Shown piece after piece: positions 15,885 to 25,007 of a stretch of 64,000 nucleotides of DNA. Within the stretch, counting starts at the first letter, position 1. Each line of letters opens with the position of its first letter. The notes under the pieces are model-generated. The model was not told the DNA's origin. It worked only from the letters and a program-made list of their open reading frames with translations, and searched no databases. The translations under genes were made by a program, and so were the position numbers. Source of the DNA: Floridanema aerugineum (GTDB taxonomy: Bacteria > Cyanobacteriota > Cyanobacteriia > Cyanobacteriales > Aerosakkonemataceae); contig NZ_JBHFNQ010000201.1 in NCBI RefSeq assembly GCF_041929345.1, positions 14,474 to 78,473 of the forward strand. Reading direction: 5' to 3'.

Positions 15885-15947
15885 GTAGGGACACGGCATT
15901 CAATAGATAACGCAGGAGTTGCAAATGTTAATTATGCCGTGTCCCTA
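15885..15947. repeat. Short inverted-repeat element with GTAGGGACACGGCAT ends
   Basis: This is the second copy of the 8782-8845 element. The 15-base terminal inverted repeats and the inner TTAATT next to the right arm are shared; the rest of the interior differs. Confidence 0.7.
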
Positions 15948-15995
15948 CCCTCACCTTTTTTTTATTTTATGCGATCGCATTTCACCATAACCCTT

Positions 15996-16868
15996 TCAAT
16001 CCTGTGAATCTACTTGTTTAACCTCATCCAAAGTTAACCCTAGCGCCTCTGCAATTTGCTCATCACCCAAGCCAAACTGCCTTAACTTATTAACTGTTTC
16101 CATTTTAGTTTTATCCTGGGATTGTTGAAGCTTAGGAGTCTGAGACTGATTTAGATTAGAAGTAGTAACTTTACTAGATATTTCCTTACTTAAATCTTCT
16201 ATAACTTTTTCAACAATTGATGGCATATCCATCTCATCTACAATCTCAATTATGGCATTTATCAATCTATTGTAAAATGCTTCTTCGCCTGTCAATCTAT
16301 ACCAAAATTCTTTACCCATATACACTGTATAATCTCTTGACAGTTCTGAAATAAAAGAATTCATTTCACTTCTTTCCCCATAGACTGTACAAAAAACAAA
16401 GTCATCAGAGCTAATTTTAAGATTATTAGTTCTTGCTCTATTTCTTGCTTCTCGGAAATGATTTTTGATGGTAGTTACATCATCTCTATTAATTGAATCT
16501 GGGCCTGATTTCAATTGACAATATTTCTTTGTAAAATCAATTTGGTCTACAAACTCTATATCAATCCCAGGCGTTGTGGAACCAAAACCTTCAAGGACTG
16601 TAGATATAAACTTTTGCATTGCTGTCCCAAATGTAGTAGTTATAGATGTACCAAGAACTCTGGGATATATTAAAATTTTGGCGATGCTAACTGGCGATGT
16701 ATCACCAGTCAAATATTTAGCTAAGTAAAACCATAAAAAAGGATTTATTTTAAACTCTTGAAGTCTTTTGAGCTTTAAAGTATTTTTTCTATGATTATTT
16801 ATAATTTCATCTCTAAAAAAAGCTTTAAATTTATCTAATATCTCAGTGCGTTTATTGTCTGGAATCAT
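15996..16868 (-). CDS. Type II restriction endonuclease, PmeII-like
   Basis: The 290-residue protein follows a DNA methyltransferase with a four-base overlap (ATGA at 16865-16868). It resembles PmeII-family type II endonucleases. A PD-(D/E)xK-like core is visible as PGIDIEF (Asp103) and QLK (118-120), and the C-terminus adds a Ser/Gln-rich linker and a small helical domain (GLGDEQIAEALGLTLDEVKQ). It should cut unmethylated foreign DNA at the site protected by its partner. The recognition sequence cannot be read from the protein. Base composition is more AT-rich than in the neighbours, consistent with transfer. Confidence 0.75.
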   Translation of the reverse strand: MIPDNKRTEILDKFKAFFRDEIINNHRKNTLKLKRLQEFKINPFLWFYLAKYLTGDTSPVSIAKILIYPRVLGTSITTTFGTAMQKFISTVLEGFGSTTPGIDIEFVDQIDFTKKYCQLKSGPDSINRDDVTTIKNHFREARNRARTNNLKISSDDFVFCTVYGERSEMNSFISELSRDYTVYMGKEFWYRLTGEEAFYNRLINAIIEIVDEMDMPSIVEKVIEDLSKEISSKVTTSNLNQSQTPKLQQSQDKTKMETVNKLRQFGLGDEQIAEALGLTLDEVKQVDSQD

Positions 16869-18250
16869 AATTTTTGGTCAAATTTAACTTGGTTTAATAA
16901 TGTTTTCATTAGGTGATAAACTACTGGAATCGGAACAGCATTTCCAAATTGTTTTTTGGCTGTATCTTCATTTTCAGCCATAATAAACCAATCGGGAAAA
17001 CCTTGCAATCTACCAGCGTCTTTAGCAGAAATAGGCTTGAATTTCTTTTTTTTATAAATCTCTTTAATAAATTTACTTTTATACTCTTCAGGATTTTCAC
17101 ATCCTTCTATAGAAATCTTGGCTATATAGTCTTTATTACCTGTAGCTGTCAAAGTAGGGATAATATCGGAATGAGGTAGAAATACTCTATAAACACCGTT
17201 GATTCCTGTAGAGTTTTTAGAATTGACAAATTCGTATCCTTCATTTTCGATATAACGAAGAATATTTTTTTCAATAAGCTTATTTAGTTCTTTTTGTTTA
17301 AGCTTTGGGATTAATTGTGCTAAAACTTCAAAGGATAAAGGATTTCCGTCTTTTGCACCATATTGCTTTTTTCTTCTATTTTTTAGAATTGTATAGCAGA
17401 TCAACTTTTCTCTTTCGCTAGTCCTAATGATATCCCATGAATGAATAGTAGTGTGACCATCTCTTGTATCACAAAAAATAAAAAAATCATTCAGTTCATC
17501 ATTTTTTTGAAAACGATTTCTGGAACGCGGTATCTTTTCACCAAACAAAATTTCTGCGGCTAATTTGCTTTTGCTAAATTTACTGCAATGCTGTACTCCT
17601 TCAATAAAGCTATATAATTTAGGTTTAATTTCTAAGGGTTCGGGAAAAGAAAAGTTTTTATGGTGTTCTAAATCATTTCTTATTCCTACTATAAAAACTC
17701 TTTCCCTATTTTGTGGAACTCCAAAGTCATAAGAATTCAGTAATTGCGATTTAACAGAGTAACCTATTATTGCAAAAGAGTTAACTATATATTCAAAACT
17801 TTTTCTATTAATTGGTTCTATTAAGCCTTTGACATTTTCAAAGATAAAAACTTTCGGCTTATTTATTTCCACAACTCTAATAGTATCTAACCAAAGTTTA
17901 CCTCTAGGATCTTCAAATCCTTTGAGTTTACCCGCTACAGACCAAGGTTGGCAAGGAACACCACCAACTACTACATCTACTTCAAAGGGTAACTTATTTA
18001 TTTTACGAATATCTCCTAGACTTGCTTCTGGCAAATTCTTAAAATTACTCTCGTAAACTTTTATAGCTTCTTTATCAACTTCTGAATAGCCTAAACATTT
18101 ACCTCCTAGTTCTTCTAAGGCAATTCTAAAACCTCCTATGCCAGCAAATAAATCTATAAAGGTAAAGTCAAATTTTTCATAAGTGTATTTAAATGGATGA
18201 AATAATTCTAATTGTTTAACATAACACACTTCCTTAGTAATACTTTTCAT
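16865..18250 (-). CDS. DNA cytosine-C5 methyltransferase of a type II restriction system
   Basis: The 461-residue enzyme has the ordered C5-methyltransferase motifs: FIDLFAGIGGFRIALEELG (31-49, AdoMet binding), GGVPCQPWSVAG with catalytic Cys100, ENVKG, QNRERVFIVG and a C-terminal FGNAVPIPVV. A long target-recognition region (about 215-390) includes RDGHTTIHSWDII. It methylates host sites against the downstream endonuclease. The N-terminal ~25 residues precede the usual start of the fold, and no closer ATG is evident. It is AT-rich, suggesting acquisition. Confidence 0.9.
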   Translation of the reverse strand: MKSITKEVCYVKQLELFHPFKYTYEKFDFTFIDLFAGIGGFRIALEELGGKCLGYSEVDKEAIKVYESNFKNLPEASLGDIRKINKLPFEVDVVVGGVPCQPWSVAGKLKGFEDPRGKLWLDTIRVVEINKPKVFIFENVKGLIEPINRKSFEYIVNSFAIIGYSVKSQLLNSYDFGVPQNRERVFIVGIRNDLEHHKNFSFPEPLEIKPKLYSFIEGVQHCSKFSKSKLAAEILFGEKIPRSRNRFQKNDELNDFFIFCDTRDGHTTIHSWDIIRTSEREKLICYTILKNRRKKQYGAKDGNPLSFEVLAQLIPKLKQKELNKLIEKNILRYIENEGYEFVNSKNSTGINGVYRVFLPHSDIIPTLTATGNKDYIAKISIEGCENPEEYKSKFIKEIYKKKKFKPISAKDAGRLQGFPDWFIMAENEDTAKKQFGNAVPIPVVYHLMKTLLNQVKFDQKL

Positions 18251-18522
18251 TTGAAGCTAAAGAAATTTATACAAATTTAATATATATTTTACTATAAATT
18301 TTATAATTGTCAATTAATGTAATCTAGACAAATGAAAATTAGGTTAGCACTCCCTTTTGAGAATAAATCCCTGAAAACCGATCGCATTTCCCACACCATC
18401 CAGTTTCCAGGGGTATAATTATGACAATTCTTGGGTTTTGCCCGATATTTCTAATTTTAAAAACGCAGATGAGCGCAGATAAACGCAGATAAACGCAGAT
18501 GAATATCGGACTTTGCTAGAAG
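18251..18522. repeat. Intergenic stretch with AAACGCAGATG tandem repeats
   Basis: The left part is AT-rich promoter-like DNA for the methyltransferase. At about 18460-18505 four copies of a GATAAACGCA-type unit follow each other; a related CACAGATAAACA array is at 55290-55336. No coding potential. Confidence 0.5.
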
Positions 18523-20571
18523 TTATTTACTGTTACCATTACCATTAGCATTACTTGCCACAACTTTTTCGGCAACTTTATCTGGTACTTCTTGCAAGTG
18601 GTCGTATTTCCAATCAAAGAAACCTACGCCCATTGTCAGACTGCGTAACTCAATAATAAAGTCACGCATTTCCGCTTGTGGCAAATAAGCTGAAATTTTA
18701 TCCCAACCTTTCCAACCATCTTTAGCTTCATAACCTAACACTTGTCCCCGTCGTCCGGTGAGCAATTGCATGGCTTTTGCAGTAAAATCTTTGGGAGTGG
18801 AAATTTCGATCGCGGTAATAGGTTCTAACAAAACAGGTTGACACTGAGGTAGACCTTCTTGCATTGCTAAACGTGCAGCTTGCTTAAAGGCTTGTTCCGA
18901 ACTATCTACCGTGTGATAAGAACCATTAATTAGCGTTACTGCCACATCAACAACTGGGAAACCTAATGGCCCATGTGCCAAATATTCTCGCACACCAGTT
19001 TCCACACCTGGAATATATTGCCGGGGAACTACTCCACCGACAATTTTTTCTTGGAAGTTGAAACCTTCGCCACGACTTAAAGGTTTAATATCCAAATAAA
19101 CATCGCCAAATTGTCCATGTCCCCCGCTTTGGTGTTTGTAGCGTCCATGTACGGAATTAGCAGGTTTGCGAATAGTTTCTTTGTAGGGAACTTGCGGTAA
19201 ATGTGTCACCATTGGCAAATTATACTTGCGACGCAGACGGTCTAAGGCTATTTGCAGGTGAATATCACCTTGTCCCCAGAGTATGACTTCGCGAGTGTCG
19301 CCATGTTGTTCCCAAGCTAGAGAAGGATCTTCTTCAATTAACTTGGCAAAAGCCGTGCTAATTTTTACTTCATCGTTGCGTTTTTCCGCTGTCACCGCTA
19401 AAGCATAAACCGGAGTCAATTGTTCCGCTTTGGGTAATTCTGACTCCGGTTGTCCGCTGTTAGTTGAGAGGGTATCGCCCGTTTTTATACCCTCTAACCT
19501 GCCAATAGCGACAATTTCCCCAGCTTTCGCTTCTTGTACGCTAGTTTGTTGTTGACCTGTGATGCGATATAAGCCACCTGCACGCACGCCGTTAAGGGTT
19601 GCACCGTCAGTCAGAACACCTTGCCAAACTCTAACTAAGGAAAGTTTGCCACCTTGGGGAGTGAATAAAGTTTTCAACACTTGCGCTAAGGGTGTTTCGC
19701 CTTTGAGAGAAATACCGCGCCGTTCTTTAATAGTGTCTGGTTCTGGGGCTTCGCGCAACAGGGCTTGTAGTAAGGGTCGCACGCCAAAGTCTTTTTCGGC
19801 AACTCCTAAGAATACTGGCACAATTAAGTCTGCACCTAGTTCCATTTTCAGGTCAGCGACGATTTCTTCTTGAGGCGGTTCAATTTCTTCGAGGAGTTCT
19901 TCGAGTAGGTGATCGTCAAAGTTAGCCAACTCTTCTAACATTTCTTCCCTGGCGGCGTGCTCTTGTTCTTTCAGTTCTGCGGGGAAGGGTACGGGGTCAG
20001 CTGGGGCACCAGGATGGTAGTGATAAGCTTGTTCTGTTACTAAGTCGATAAAACCGATCAGGTCTTCTCCTTGACCGATCGGATATTGATGCGGCACTAA
20101 GGGACGGCTAGAAACAGCTTTCAGGGCGTGCAATACATCCATGAAGTTGTTGTTCGCCCGATCCATTTTGTTAATGAAAACTAGGTGGGGAATTTCCCAA
20201 TCATCGAGGAATTTGAAGAGGGGGGCGAGGGTGAGGACGCGATCGCACACTGGTTCACATACTACCACCGCTGCGTCTACACCAATCAAAGCATTATAAG
20301 TTTCTTGAGCAAATTCTACGGAACCTGGACAATCTAAAAAGGTAAAATTGATGTCTTCGTATTCGGTGTTTGCTACTGATACTTCGACGCTCATTTGCCG
20401 ATCGCGTGCTTCTGCCGAACTATCTCCCACCGTATTTTTATCTTTGATACTGCCTTTGCGCGAAATCGCACCTGTCACAAATAATAAACTTTCTAGCAAG
20501 CTAGTTTTACCGCTTAAATAAGGGCCTACGATCGCGACATTCCGGCAGTTAGAAACAACTTTTTCGCTCAT
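18523..20571 (-). CDS. EF-G-like translational GTPase (paralogue)
   Basis: The 682-residue protein has the full EF-G layout: GTPase (1-270), domain II (~290-375), domain III, domain IV (~460-580) and domain V ending in MGVGFFDWKYDHLQEVP. The G1 loop is GPYLSGKTS (16-24), with DCPG and NKMD motifs. This differs from canonical EF-G (GHIDAGKT, DTPGH) and resembles the EF-G-like group that includes mycobacterial FusA2. It is therefore unlikely to be the sole elongation factor. Its role may be in ribosome function under stress. The Asn/Gly/Asn tail is variable. Confidence 0.85.
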   Translation of the reverse strand: MSEKVVSNCRNVAIVGPYLSGKTSLLESLLFVTGAISRKGSIKDKNTVGDSSAEARDRQMSVEVSVANTEYEDINFTFLDCPGSVEFAQETYNALIGVDAAVVVCEPVCDRVLTLAPLFKFLDDWEIPHLVFINKMDRANNNFMDVLHALKAVSSRPLVPHQYPIGQGEDLIGFIDLVTEQAYHYHPGAPADPVPFPAELKEQEHAAREEMLEELANFDDHLLEELLEEIEPPQEEIVADLKMELGADLIVPVFLGVAEKDFGVRPLLQALLREAPEPDTIKERRGISLKGETPLAQVLKTLFTPQGGKLSLVRVWQGVLTDGATLNGVRAGGLYRITGQQQTSVQEAKAGEIVAIGRLEGIKTGDTLSTNSGQPESELPKAEQLTPVYALAVTAEKRNDEVKISTAFAKLIEEDPSLAWEQHGDTREVILWGQGDIHLQIALDRLRRKYNLPMVTHLPQVPYKETIRKPANSVHGRYKHQSGGHGQFGDVYLDIKPLSRGEGFNFQEKIVGGVVPRQYIPGVETGVREYLAHGPLGFPVVDVAVTLINGSYHTVDSSEQAFKQAARLAMQEGLPQCQPVLLEPITAIEISTPKDFTAKAMQLLTGRRGQVLGYEAKDGWKGWDKISAYLPQAEMRDFIIELRSLTMGVGFFDWKYDHLQEVPDKVAEKVVASNANGNGNSK

Positions 20572-20663
20572 AAATCCTCCTTTACGACTGCCTTTTTACT
20601 CGTTCCCTAAAGCAGCCGCGTCTCCTAATGTTTGCAATTGTTCTGTTGAGTTTTAGGTTTTAG

Positions 20664-20693
20664 AGTAGGGGCAATTCATGAATTGCCCCTACT
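20664..20693. repeat. Perfect 30-bp palindrome, AGTAGGGGCAATTCA arm
   Basis: A perfect palindrome centred on CATG. It is a member of the GTAGGGGCRATTC family also seen at 31437, 43156 and, expanded, in ccmN. Confidence 0.8.
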
Positions 20694-20969
20694 AAAATCC
20701 AAAGGAAATCTAAAATTTTTTTTGCCCAGTTGTCCTTAAATAAATCTCCTATCTGTGAAGTTACCTCGTATTTCATCTGAGGTTAACCCCTATTTAACAC
20801 ACTGTCACAAAAACCTAGTTTTGCTTTATATTTAGGTTTAACAAATATGAATATTTGAAAATTTTTCTCTCTTTTTACAATAAACATCTCCAAAAACTCT
20901 TGTGGGGTAGGCATCCTGCCTGCCTTTGGGATTCTTTGTTGCAGAGGTCTAATAGACATCTGCAACAAA

Positions 20970-20997
20970 GTAGAGACGTTGTATACAACGTCTCTAC
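20970..20997. repeat. Perfect 28-bp palindrome, GTAGAGACGTTGTA arm
   Basis: A perfect palindrome centred on TATA. Its arm ends and length match the 55366-55393 copy and its GTAGRG ends match the other palindrome families. Confidence 0.8.
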
Positions 20998-21023
20998 AAG
21001 GCTTCTTTAATTTCTGCAAACAC

Positions 21024-22322
21024 TTATTGCTGCGAAGAAGTGGACGTTGGACGAGCACTTCCGTTACGTTTGGCGATTTGTTGTTGCAAAATTTCCACTC
21101 CTTTGGCATATTGGGGATCTTGCATAGTGCCAATTGCGTCGCGGTTCTTCACTAATTGTTGCTTTTGCGCGTCGGAAAGTTCAACTACCACGTTAGGAGC
21201 AATTCCGGCGTGGTTAATGTCTCTACCGCTGGGGGTGAAGTACTTAGCAATAGTAACTGCTAATCCCGATCCATCTCCCAAGGGTCTTACTGATTGTACT
21301 AAACCTTTACCAAAGGTTTTTGTTCCCACCAAAACGGCGCGATTATTATCTTGCAGTGCGCCTGAGAGAATTTCGCTGGCACTAGCAGATCCACCATCGA
21401 CCAAAATCACCAATGGTTTATCGGTTAATTGGCGATGGTTGGCTTTTTGGCGTTCGCTTTCACCTTGGCGATCGACTGTAGAGACGATCGAGCCTTCTTT
21501 TAACCACATCCGGGCAATATCTATACTGGAATAAAGCAACCCACCTGGGTTAGAACGTAAATCCAAAATATAACCAGCTACACCTTGTTTTTCTAAAGCC
21601 TGAATTGCTTGGCGCATTTCTGGCGCAGCATTGGCGCTAAACTGGTTCAAACGAATATACCCAAGTCCACCTGGCACCTCTTTACGAGCGTTGAAACGGA
21701 CTGGGTGAATTTCAATCCTCTCCCGTTTCAGTTTAAAGGTTTGTTCTTGATTTTTCCGCTTAATAGTGAGATTCACTTCGGAACCTACAGGGCCACGAAT
21801 CAAGTTAACCACATCGTTGACATTCATCCCAGTGGTACTCTTGCCATCAATCTTGACGATTTCATCTTTGGCAAGCACCCCAGCTTTAGCAGCTGGTGTA
21901 CCTTCAATGGGAGAAATTACCACGATTTTCTTAGTATCTTCATCCTGAGTTAACTGGATACCTACACCTGTCAATTCCCCAGAGGTATCGATTTGCATAC
22001 TCTTAAACTCTTGGGGGTCCATAAACCGAGTGTAGGGATCGTCCAGCTTTTTCAGCATTTCCCGGATTGCTTTGTAGGCATCTTCTTTTGTAGCGTAAGT
22101 CCGGCTCAGGTATTCGTTGCGGATAGCTTGCCAATCTACTTGGTTAAAAGTGCCATCTACATAATTGCGATCGACAATCTGCCAAACTTCATCGACAAGT
22201 TCTTTGGGACTTTCTCTGAAAAATGCCTGACTGGAAAGATGAATACCAGCGCCCGTAACAGCAACAGTAGTCAATACCGCAGCTGTCGCACTTACAAAAA
22301 GACCTTTTCTAGTTATTGTCAT
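21024..22322 (-). CDS. Carboxyl-terminal processing protease (S41, CtpA/B type)
   Basis: About 432 residues from the ATG at 22320-22322, which opens a signal anchor (TRKGLFVSATAAVLTTVAV). A PDZ domain at about 80-170 (GVGIQL...GLGYIRLNQF) and the S41 protease core follow, with the catalytic serine in GGSASASEI and lysine in TFGKGLVQ. Enzymes of this group mature photosystem II D1 (CtpA) or process other exported proteins (CtpB/C). Which paralogue this is cannot be told. A TTG-initiated frame adding 17 residues is less likely. The C-terminal tail is Gln/Ser-rich. Confidence 0.88.
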   Translation of the reverse strand: MTITRKGLFVSATAAVLTTVAVTGAGIHLSSQAFFRESPKELVDEVWQIVDRNYVDGTFNQVDWQAIRNEYLSRTYATKEDAYKAIREMLKKLDDPYTRFMDPQEFKSMQIDTSGELTGVGIQLTQDEDTKKIVVISPIEGTPAAKAGVLAKDEIVKIDGKSTTGMNVNDVVNLIRGPVGSEVNLTIKRKNQEQTFKLKRERIEIHPVRFNARKEVPGGLGYIRLNQFSANAAPEMRQAIQALEKQGVAGYILDLRSNPGGLLYSSIDIARMWLKEGSIVSTVDRQGESERQKANHRQLTDKPLVILVDGGSASASEILSGALQDNNRAVLVGTKTFGKGLVQSVRPLGDGSGLAVTIAKYFTPSGRDINHAGIAPNVVVELSDAQKQQLVKNRDAIGTMQDPQYAKGVEILQQQIAKRNGSARPTSTSSQQ

Positions 22323-22451
22323 ACTGTTATTACTGAGCCGGAGGGAAAAAACTGTTCTGCAAATTAAGCCCAATTTAGCACAGGCTTTTGAAGTAAAAGT
22401 TCAGTGCTTATGACTATTTTGCGAATGGCATATTGACAAGTCATACGGTTA

Positions 22452-23669
22452 TTAAGGATCGACCCAACGACCGTCTGCTTTTATTAAGTTTATTAACTCC
22501 TCCACACCTTGAGACTCTGGGACTTTTTTAATTTCTTCTCTGCCACGATACAGAGAAATAAAACCGGGCTGTTTTCCCACATAACCGTAATCGGCATCTG
22601 CCATTTCTCCTGGGCCATTGACAATACAACCCATTACTGCTATGTCCAAACCAGTCAGGTGTTTGGTGGCTTCTCGCACTTTATGCAACACTTCTTCCAG
22701 GTTAAATAAAGTACGACCGCAGGAAGGACAGGCGACATATTCGACCATCGTTTTCCTCAGTCCCAAAGCCTGAAGAATACTATAGCAGACAGGAATCTCT
22801 TTTTCCGGTGCTTCGGTTAGGGAAACCCGAATTGTGTCACCAATCCCATCTGCTAATAATGTAGCAATTCCTGCCGTAGACTTGATTCTGCCATATTCCC
22901 CATCCCCGGCTTCGGTAACGCCTAAATGTAGAGGATAGTCCATTCCCAGTTCATCCATCCGCTTTGCCATCAAGCGATAAGCAGCAATCATTACTGGTAC
23001 GCGGGAAGCTTTCATGGAGATGACTAAGTTACGGAAGTCGAGTGATTCACAAATGCGAAGGAATTCGATCGCAGATTCTACCATCCCCTCCGGCGTGTCA
23101 CCATAAGTAAACAGCATTCTTTCCGCCAACGAACCATGATTAACCCCGATTCGCATCGCCTTACCTTGATCGCGCAAGGAAACCACCAAAGGTTCTAAAG
23201 TTTCCCGGATTTTCTCGCCAATTTCATCAATTTCAGCTTGCGTAAATTCGGTTCTATCCGGTCTAGGTTTCTCAAACACATATAATCCTGGATTAATCCG
23301 CACTTTGTCCACATATTTGGCGACTTCCAAAGCAATTTTCATGCCATTGTGATGAACGTCAGCCACCAAAGGCACATCTTGGTAAGTTTGGCGGAGTTTT
23401 TGCTTAATTTCGCCAACTGCTTTAGCATGACCGACACTAGGAACAGTAACGCGCACAATTTCGCAGCCAATCTCATGCAAGCGACGAATTGCAGCAACTG
23501 AGCCATCAATATCCATCGTGTCTTCGTTAATCATCGACTGTACCACCACCGGGTAGCCCCCGCCAATGGTAACGTTAGCAACTTTCACGGGACGAGTTTT
23601 CCGCCGTTTGATTACGGTATCAAATTCCGGTTGACTGGTAGAAGTAGCGGGATTGGGCAGTGTTTGCAT
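22452..23669 (-). CDS. ispG: 4-hydroxy-3-methylbut-2-enyl diphosphate synthase
   Basis: The 405-residue protein is IspG (GcpE), which reduces methylerythritol cyclodiphosphate to HMBPP in the plastid-type MEP isoprenoid pathway. The TIM-barrel half begins RRKTRPVKVANVTIGGGYPV. The C-terminal half holds the iron-sulfur cysteines in CPSCGRT and CIVNGPGE. Cyanobacterial IspG takes electrons from ferredoxin. Length is normal. It precedes the Ctp protease gene on the same strand with a gap of about 130 bases. Confidence 0.95.
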   Translation of the reverse strand: MQTLPNPATSTSQPEFDTVIKRRKTRPVKVANVTIGGGYPVVVQSMINEDTMDIDGSVAAIRRLHEIGCEIVRVTVPSVGHAKAVGEIKQKLRQTYQDVPLVADVHHNGMKIALEVAKYVDKVRINPGLYVFEKPRPDRTEFTQAEIDEIGEKIRETLEPLVVSLRDQGKAMRIGVNHGSLAERMLFTYGDTPEGMVESAIEFLRICESLDFRNLVISMKASRVPVMIAAYRLMAKRMDELGMDYPLHLGVTEAGDGEYGRIKSTAGIATLLADGIGDTIRVSLTEAPEKEIPVCYSILQALGLRKTMVEYVACPSCGRTLFNLEEVLHKVREATKHLTGLDIAVMGCIVNGPGEMADADYGYVGKQPGFISLYRGREEIKKVPESQGVEELINLIKADGRWVDP

Positions 23670-23807
23670 AACCTGTTCTTTACTTTGCTGTTCCTCTCTG
23701 TTCTTCAGGTTGCCATAGAAGGGGACAGTTTTGGTTAATCAGATTCAGGAAGTAGCTGCTGAAATTTGTAAAGATTTAAAGATAAGCTTTTTCGTTTTTT
23801 ACGATTT

Positions 23808-24296
23808 ATGGCAGAAGGAATAGATTACACCAATTTACAAAACCTACTAGCTGCTGAAAAATGGAGAGAAGCTGATGAAGAAACAGCAAGGATTATGCTC
23901 AAAATAGCTAAACGAGAACAAGAAGGTCGGCTAATTTCTGAAGATATGAGAGCATTTCCCTGGGAAGACCTCGGCACGATTGACCAACTTTGGGTAAAGT
24001 GCAGTAACGGACACTTTGGCTTTAGCGTACAGCAAAAAATTTGGTTGGAAATTGGTGGTAAGCCAGATTATGACTACAAAGTTTGGAAAGAGTTTGCCGA
24101 TCGCGTAGGGTGGTATGTGAAAGAAAAAGACGATTGGTTTGGAAACCTGAACTTCTCCCAAAATGCCCCCATAGGGCATCTCCCTTGGAGTTGTTTTTTG
24201 TGGGAGTGGTGTTTTATGGAGTGGGATGAATGTGTAGATGAGGTGTCTCTTCTCTTGTTCTCTCTTCTCTCGGTACTGAGAATGAAAGAAATGTAA
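23808..24296 (+). CDS. GUN4-domain protein with an atypical C-terminus
   Basis: Residues 6-125 match the GUN4 domain (YTNLQNLLAAEKWREADEET, then WEDLGTIDQLWVKCSNGHFGFSVQQKIW). Such domains bind porphyrins and, in GUN4 itself, activate magnesium chelatase. After APIGHLP (about 125) the expected GUN4 end is replaced by a Trp/Cys- and Leu-rich tail (LPWSCFLWEWCFMEWDECV...), which could reflect a frameshift or lineage-specific change. No kinase or other domain is attached. It may be one of the minor GUN4-like proteins rather than the chlorophyll regulator. Confidence 0.75.
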   Translation: MAEGIDYTNLQNLLAAEKWREADEETARIMLKIAKREQEGRLISEDMRAFPWEDLGTIDQLWVKCSNGHFGFSVQQKIWLEIGGKPDYDYKVWKEFADRVGWYVKEKDDWFGNLNFSQNAPIGHLPWSCFLWEWCFMEWDECVDEVSLLLFSLLSVLRMKEM

Positions 24297-24395
24297 AATG
24301 GTAAAATGCGATCGCTAATTATACAATACCTGCTGTAAAATATTATAATCTGTTAATTACAATTAACATAATAAACCAAAATTTAAATTAAAGTT

Positions 24396-24623
24396 ATGAA
24401 CGATCGCGTGATCATCAATCCCAAAATTCAACATGGCAAACCAGTTATTAAGGGAACAAGAGTTCCGATTACTCGGATAATTGGCGGACTGGCATCTGGA
24501 ATGACTAAAGAAGAGGTAATGCAAGAATATGAAGTGAGTGAAGCGGACATTTTAGCTGCTCTGAGTTACGCTGCGGAATTGATCGAAAAAGAGCAATTCC
24601 ATTTACTTCCTGCTAGAGGCTAA
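24396..24623 (+). CDS. DUF433 antitoxin-like protein
   Basis: The 75-residue DUF433 protein (INPKIQHGKPVIKGTRVPIT, then EEVMQEYEVSEADILAALSYAAELIEKE) has the winged-helix fold found in antitoxins that pair with DUF5615 PIN-like toxins. The next frame, beginning ATG at 24626 with RFLIDEDMPL, is the start of such a toxin but ends after about 20 residues. The antitoxin is therefore intact while its partner is broken. Confidence 0.8.
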   Translation: MNDRVIINPKIQHGKPVIKGTRVPITRIIGGLASGMTKEEVMQEYEVSEADILAALSYAAELIEKEQFHLLPARG

Positions 24624-24625
24624 AA

Positions 24626-24691
24626 ATGAGATTTTTAATTGATGAGGATATGCCTCTCGGTCTTGCTTATGACATTAGCAATTGTAGCTGA
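24626..24691 (+). pseudogene. Truncated DUF5615 PIN-like toxin
   Basis: ATG at 24626 is followed by RFLIDEDMPLGLAYDISNCS and a stop. MRFLIDED is the typical opening of DUF5615 toxins with the first PIN aspartates. The remaining ~90 residues are absent, and the following DNA instead encodes a second DUF433 protein starting at 24669. Confidence 0.65.
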
Positions 24692-25007
24692 AAGAGCACC
24701 ACTGCATATTACTGATGATGGTGTAGTTCGAGTAGGCAAAACTCGCGTAACACTTGATACTATAGTTTCTGTTTTCAAACAAGGAGCAACTACAGAAGAA
24801 ATTGTTTATCGTTATCCATCTCTGAAACTTGCTGATGTATATGCTACTATTGCTTTCTATCTCAACCATCAAGATGAAGTTGAAGCATACTTACAGCAAC
24901 GACAGCAGGAAGCTCAAGAAGTTCGTAAAATGAATAAGGCGAGGTTTGATCCCCAAGGATTGCGCGACAGATTATTACCCCGCAAAACTGAAAGGGAAGT
25001 ATGTTGA
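24669..25007 (+). CDS. Second DUF433 antitoxin-like protein
   Basis: About 112 residues from ATG at 24669 (MTLAIVAERAPLHITDDGVV), a longer DUF433 type with GKTRVTLDTIVSVFKQGATT and a C-terminal charged tail (QQRQQEAQEVRKMNKARFDP). An earlier in-frame ATG would read through the toxin remnant and is unlikely. Its stop overlaps a new ATG at 25001 that begins a toxin-like peptide (LKFLAEAN) and stops after nine residues. Both DUF433 genes here have thus lost their toxin. Confidence 0.75.
   Translation: MTLAIVAERAPLHITDDGVVRVGKTRVTLDTIVSVFKQGATTEEIVYRYPSLKLADVYATIAFYLNHQDEVEAYLQQRQQEAQEVRKMNKARFDPQGLRDRLLPRKTEREVC

Larger units (their letters stand above)
20572..21023. other. Intergenic region with two perfect palindromes
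   Basis: It contains the palindromes at 20664-20693 and 20970-20997. An apparent minus-strand frame at 20783-21133 overlaps the protease gene and looks spurious. Confidence 0.5.

Noticed and set aside
20783..21133. Minus-strand reading frame after the protease gene
   Set aside because: It overlaps the protease C-terminus in another frame and runs through a repeat palindrome; composition is not protein-like.
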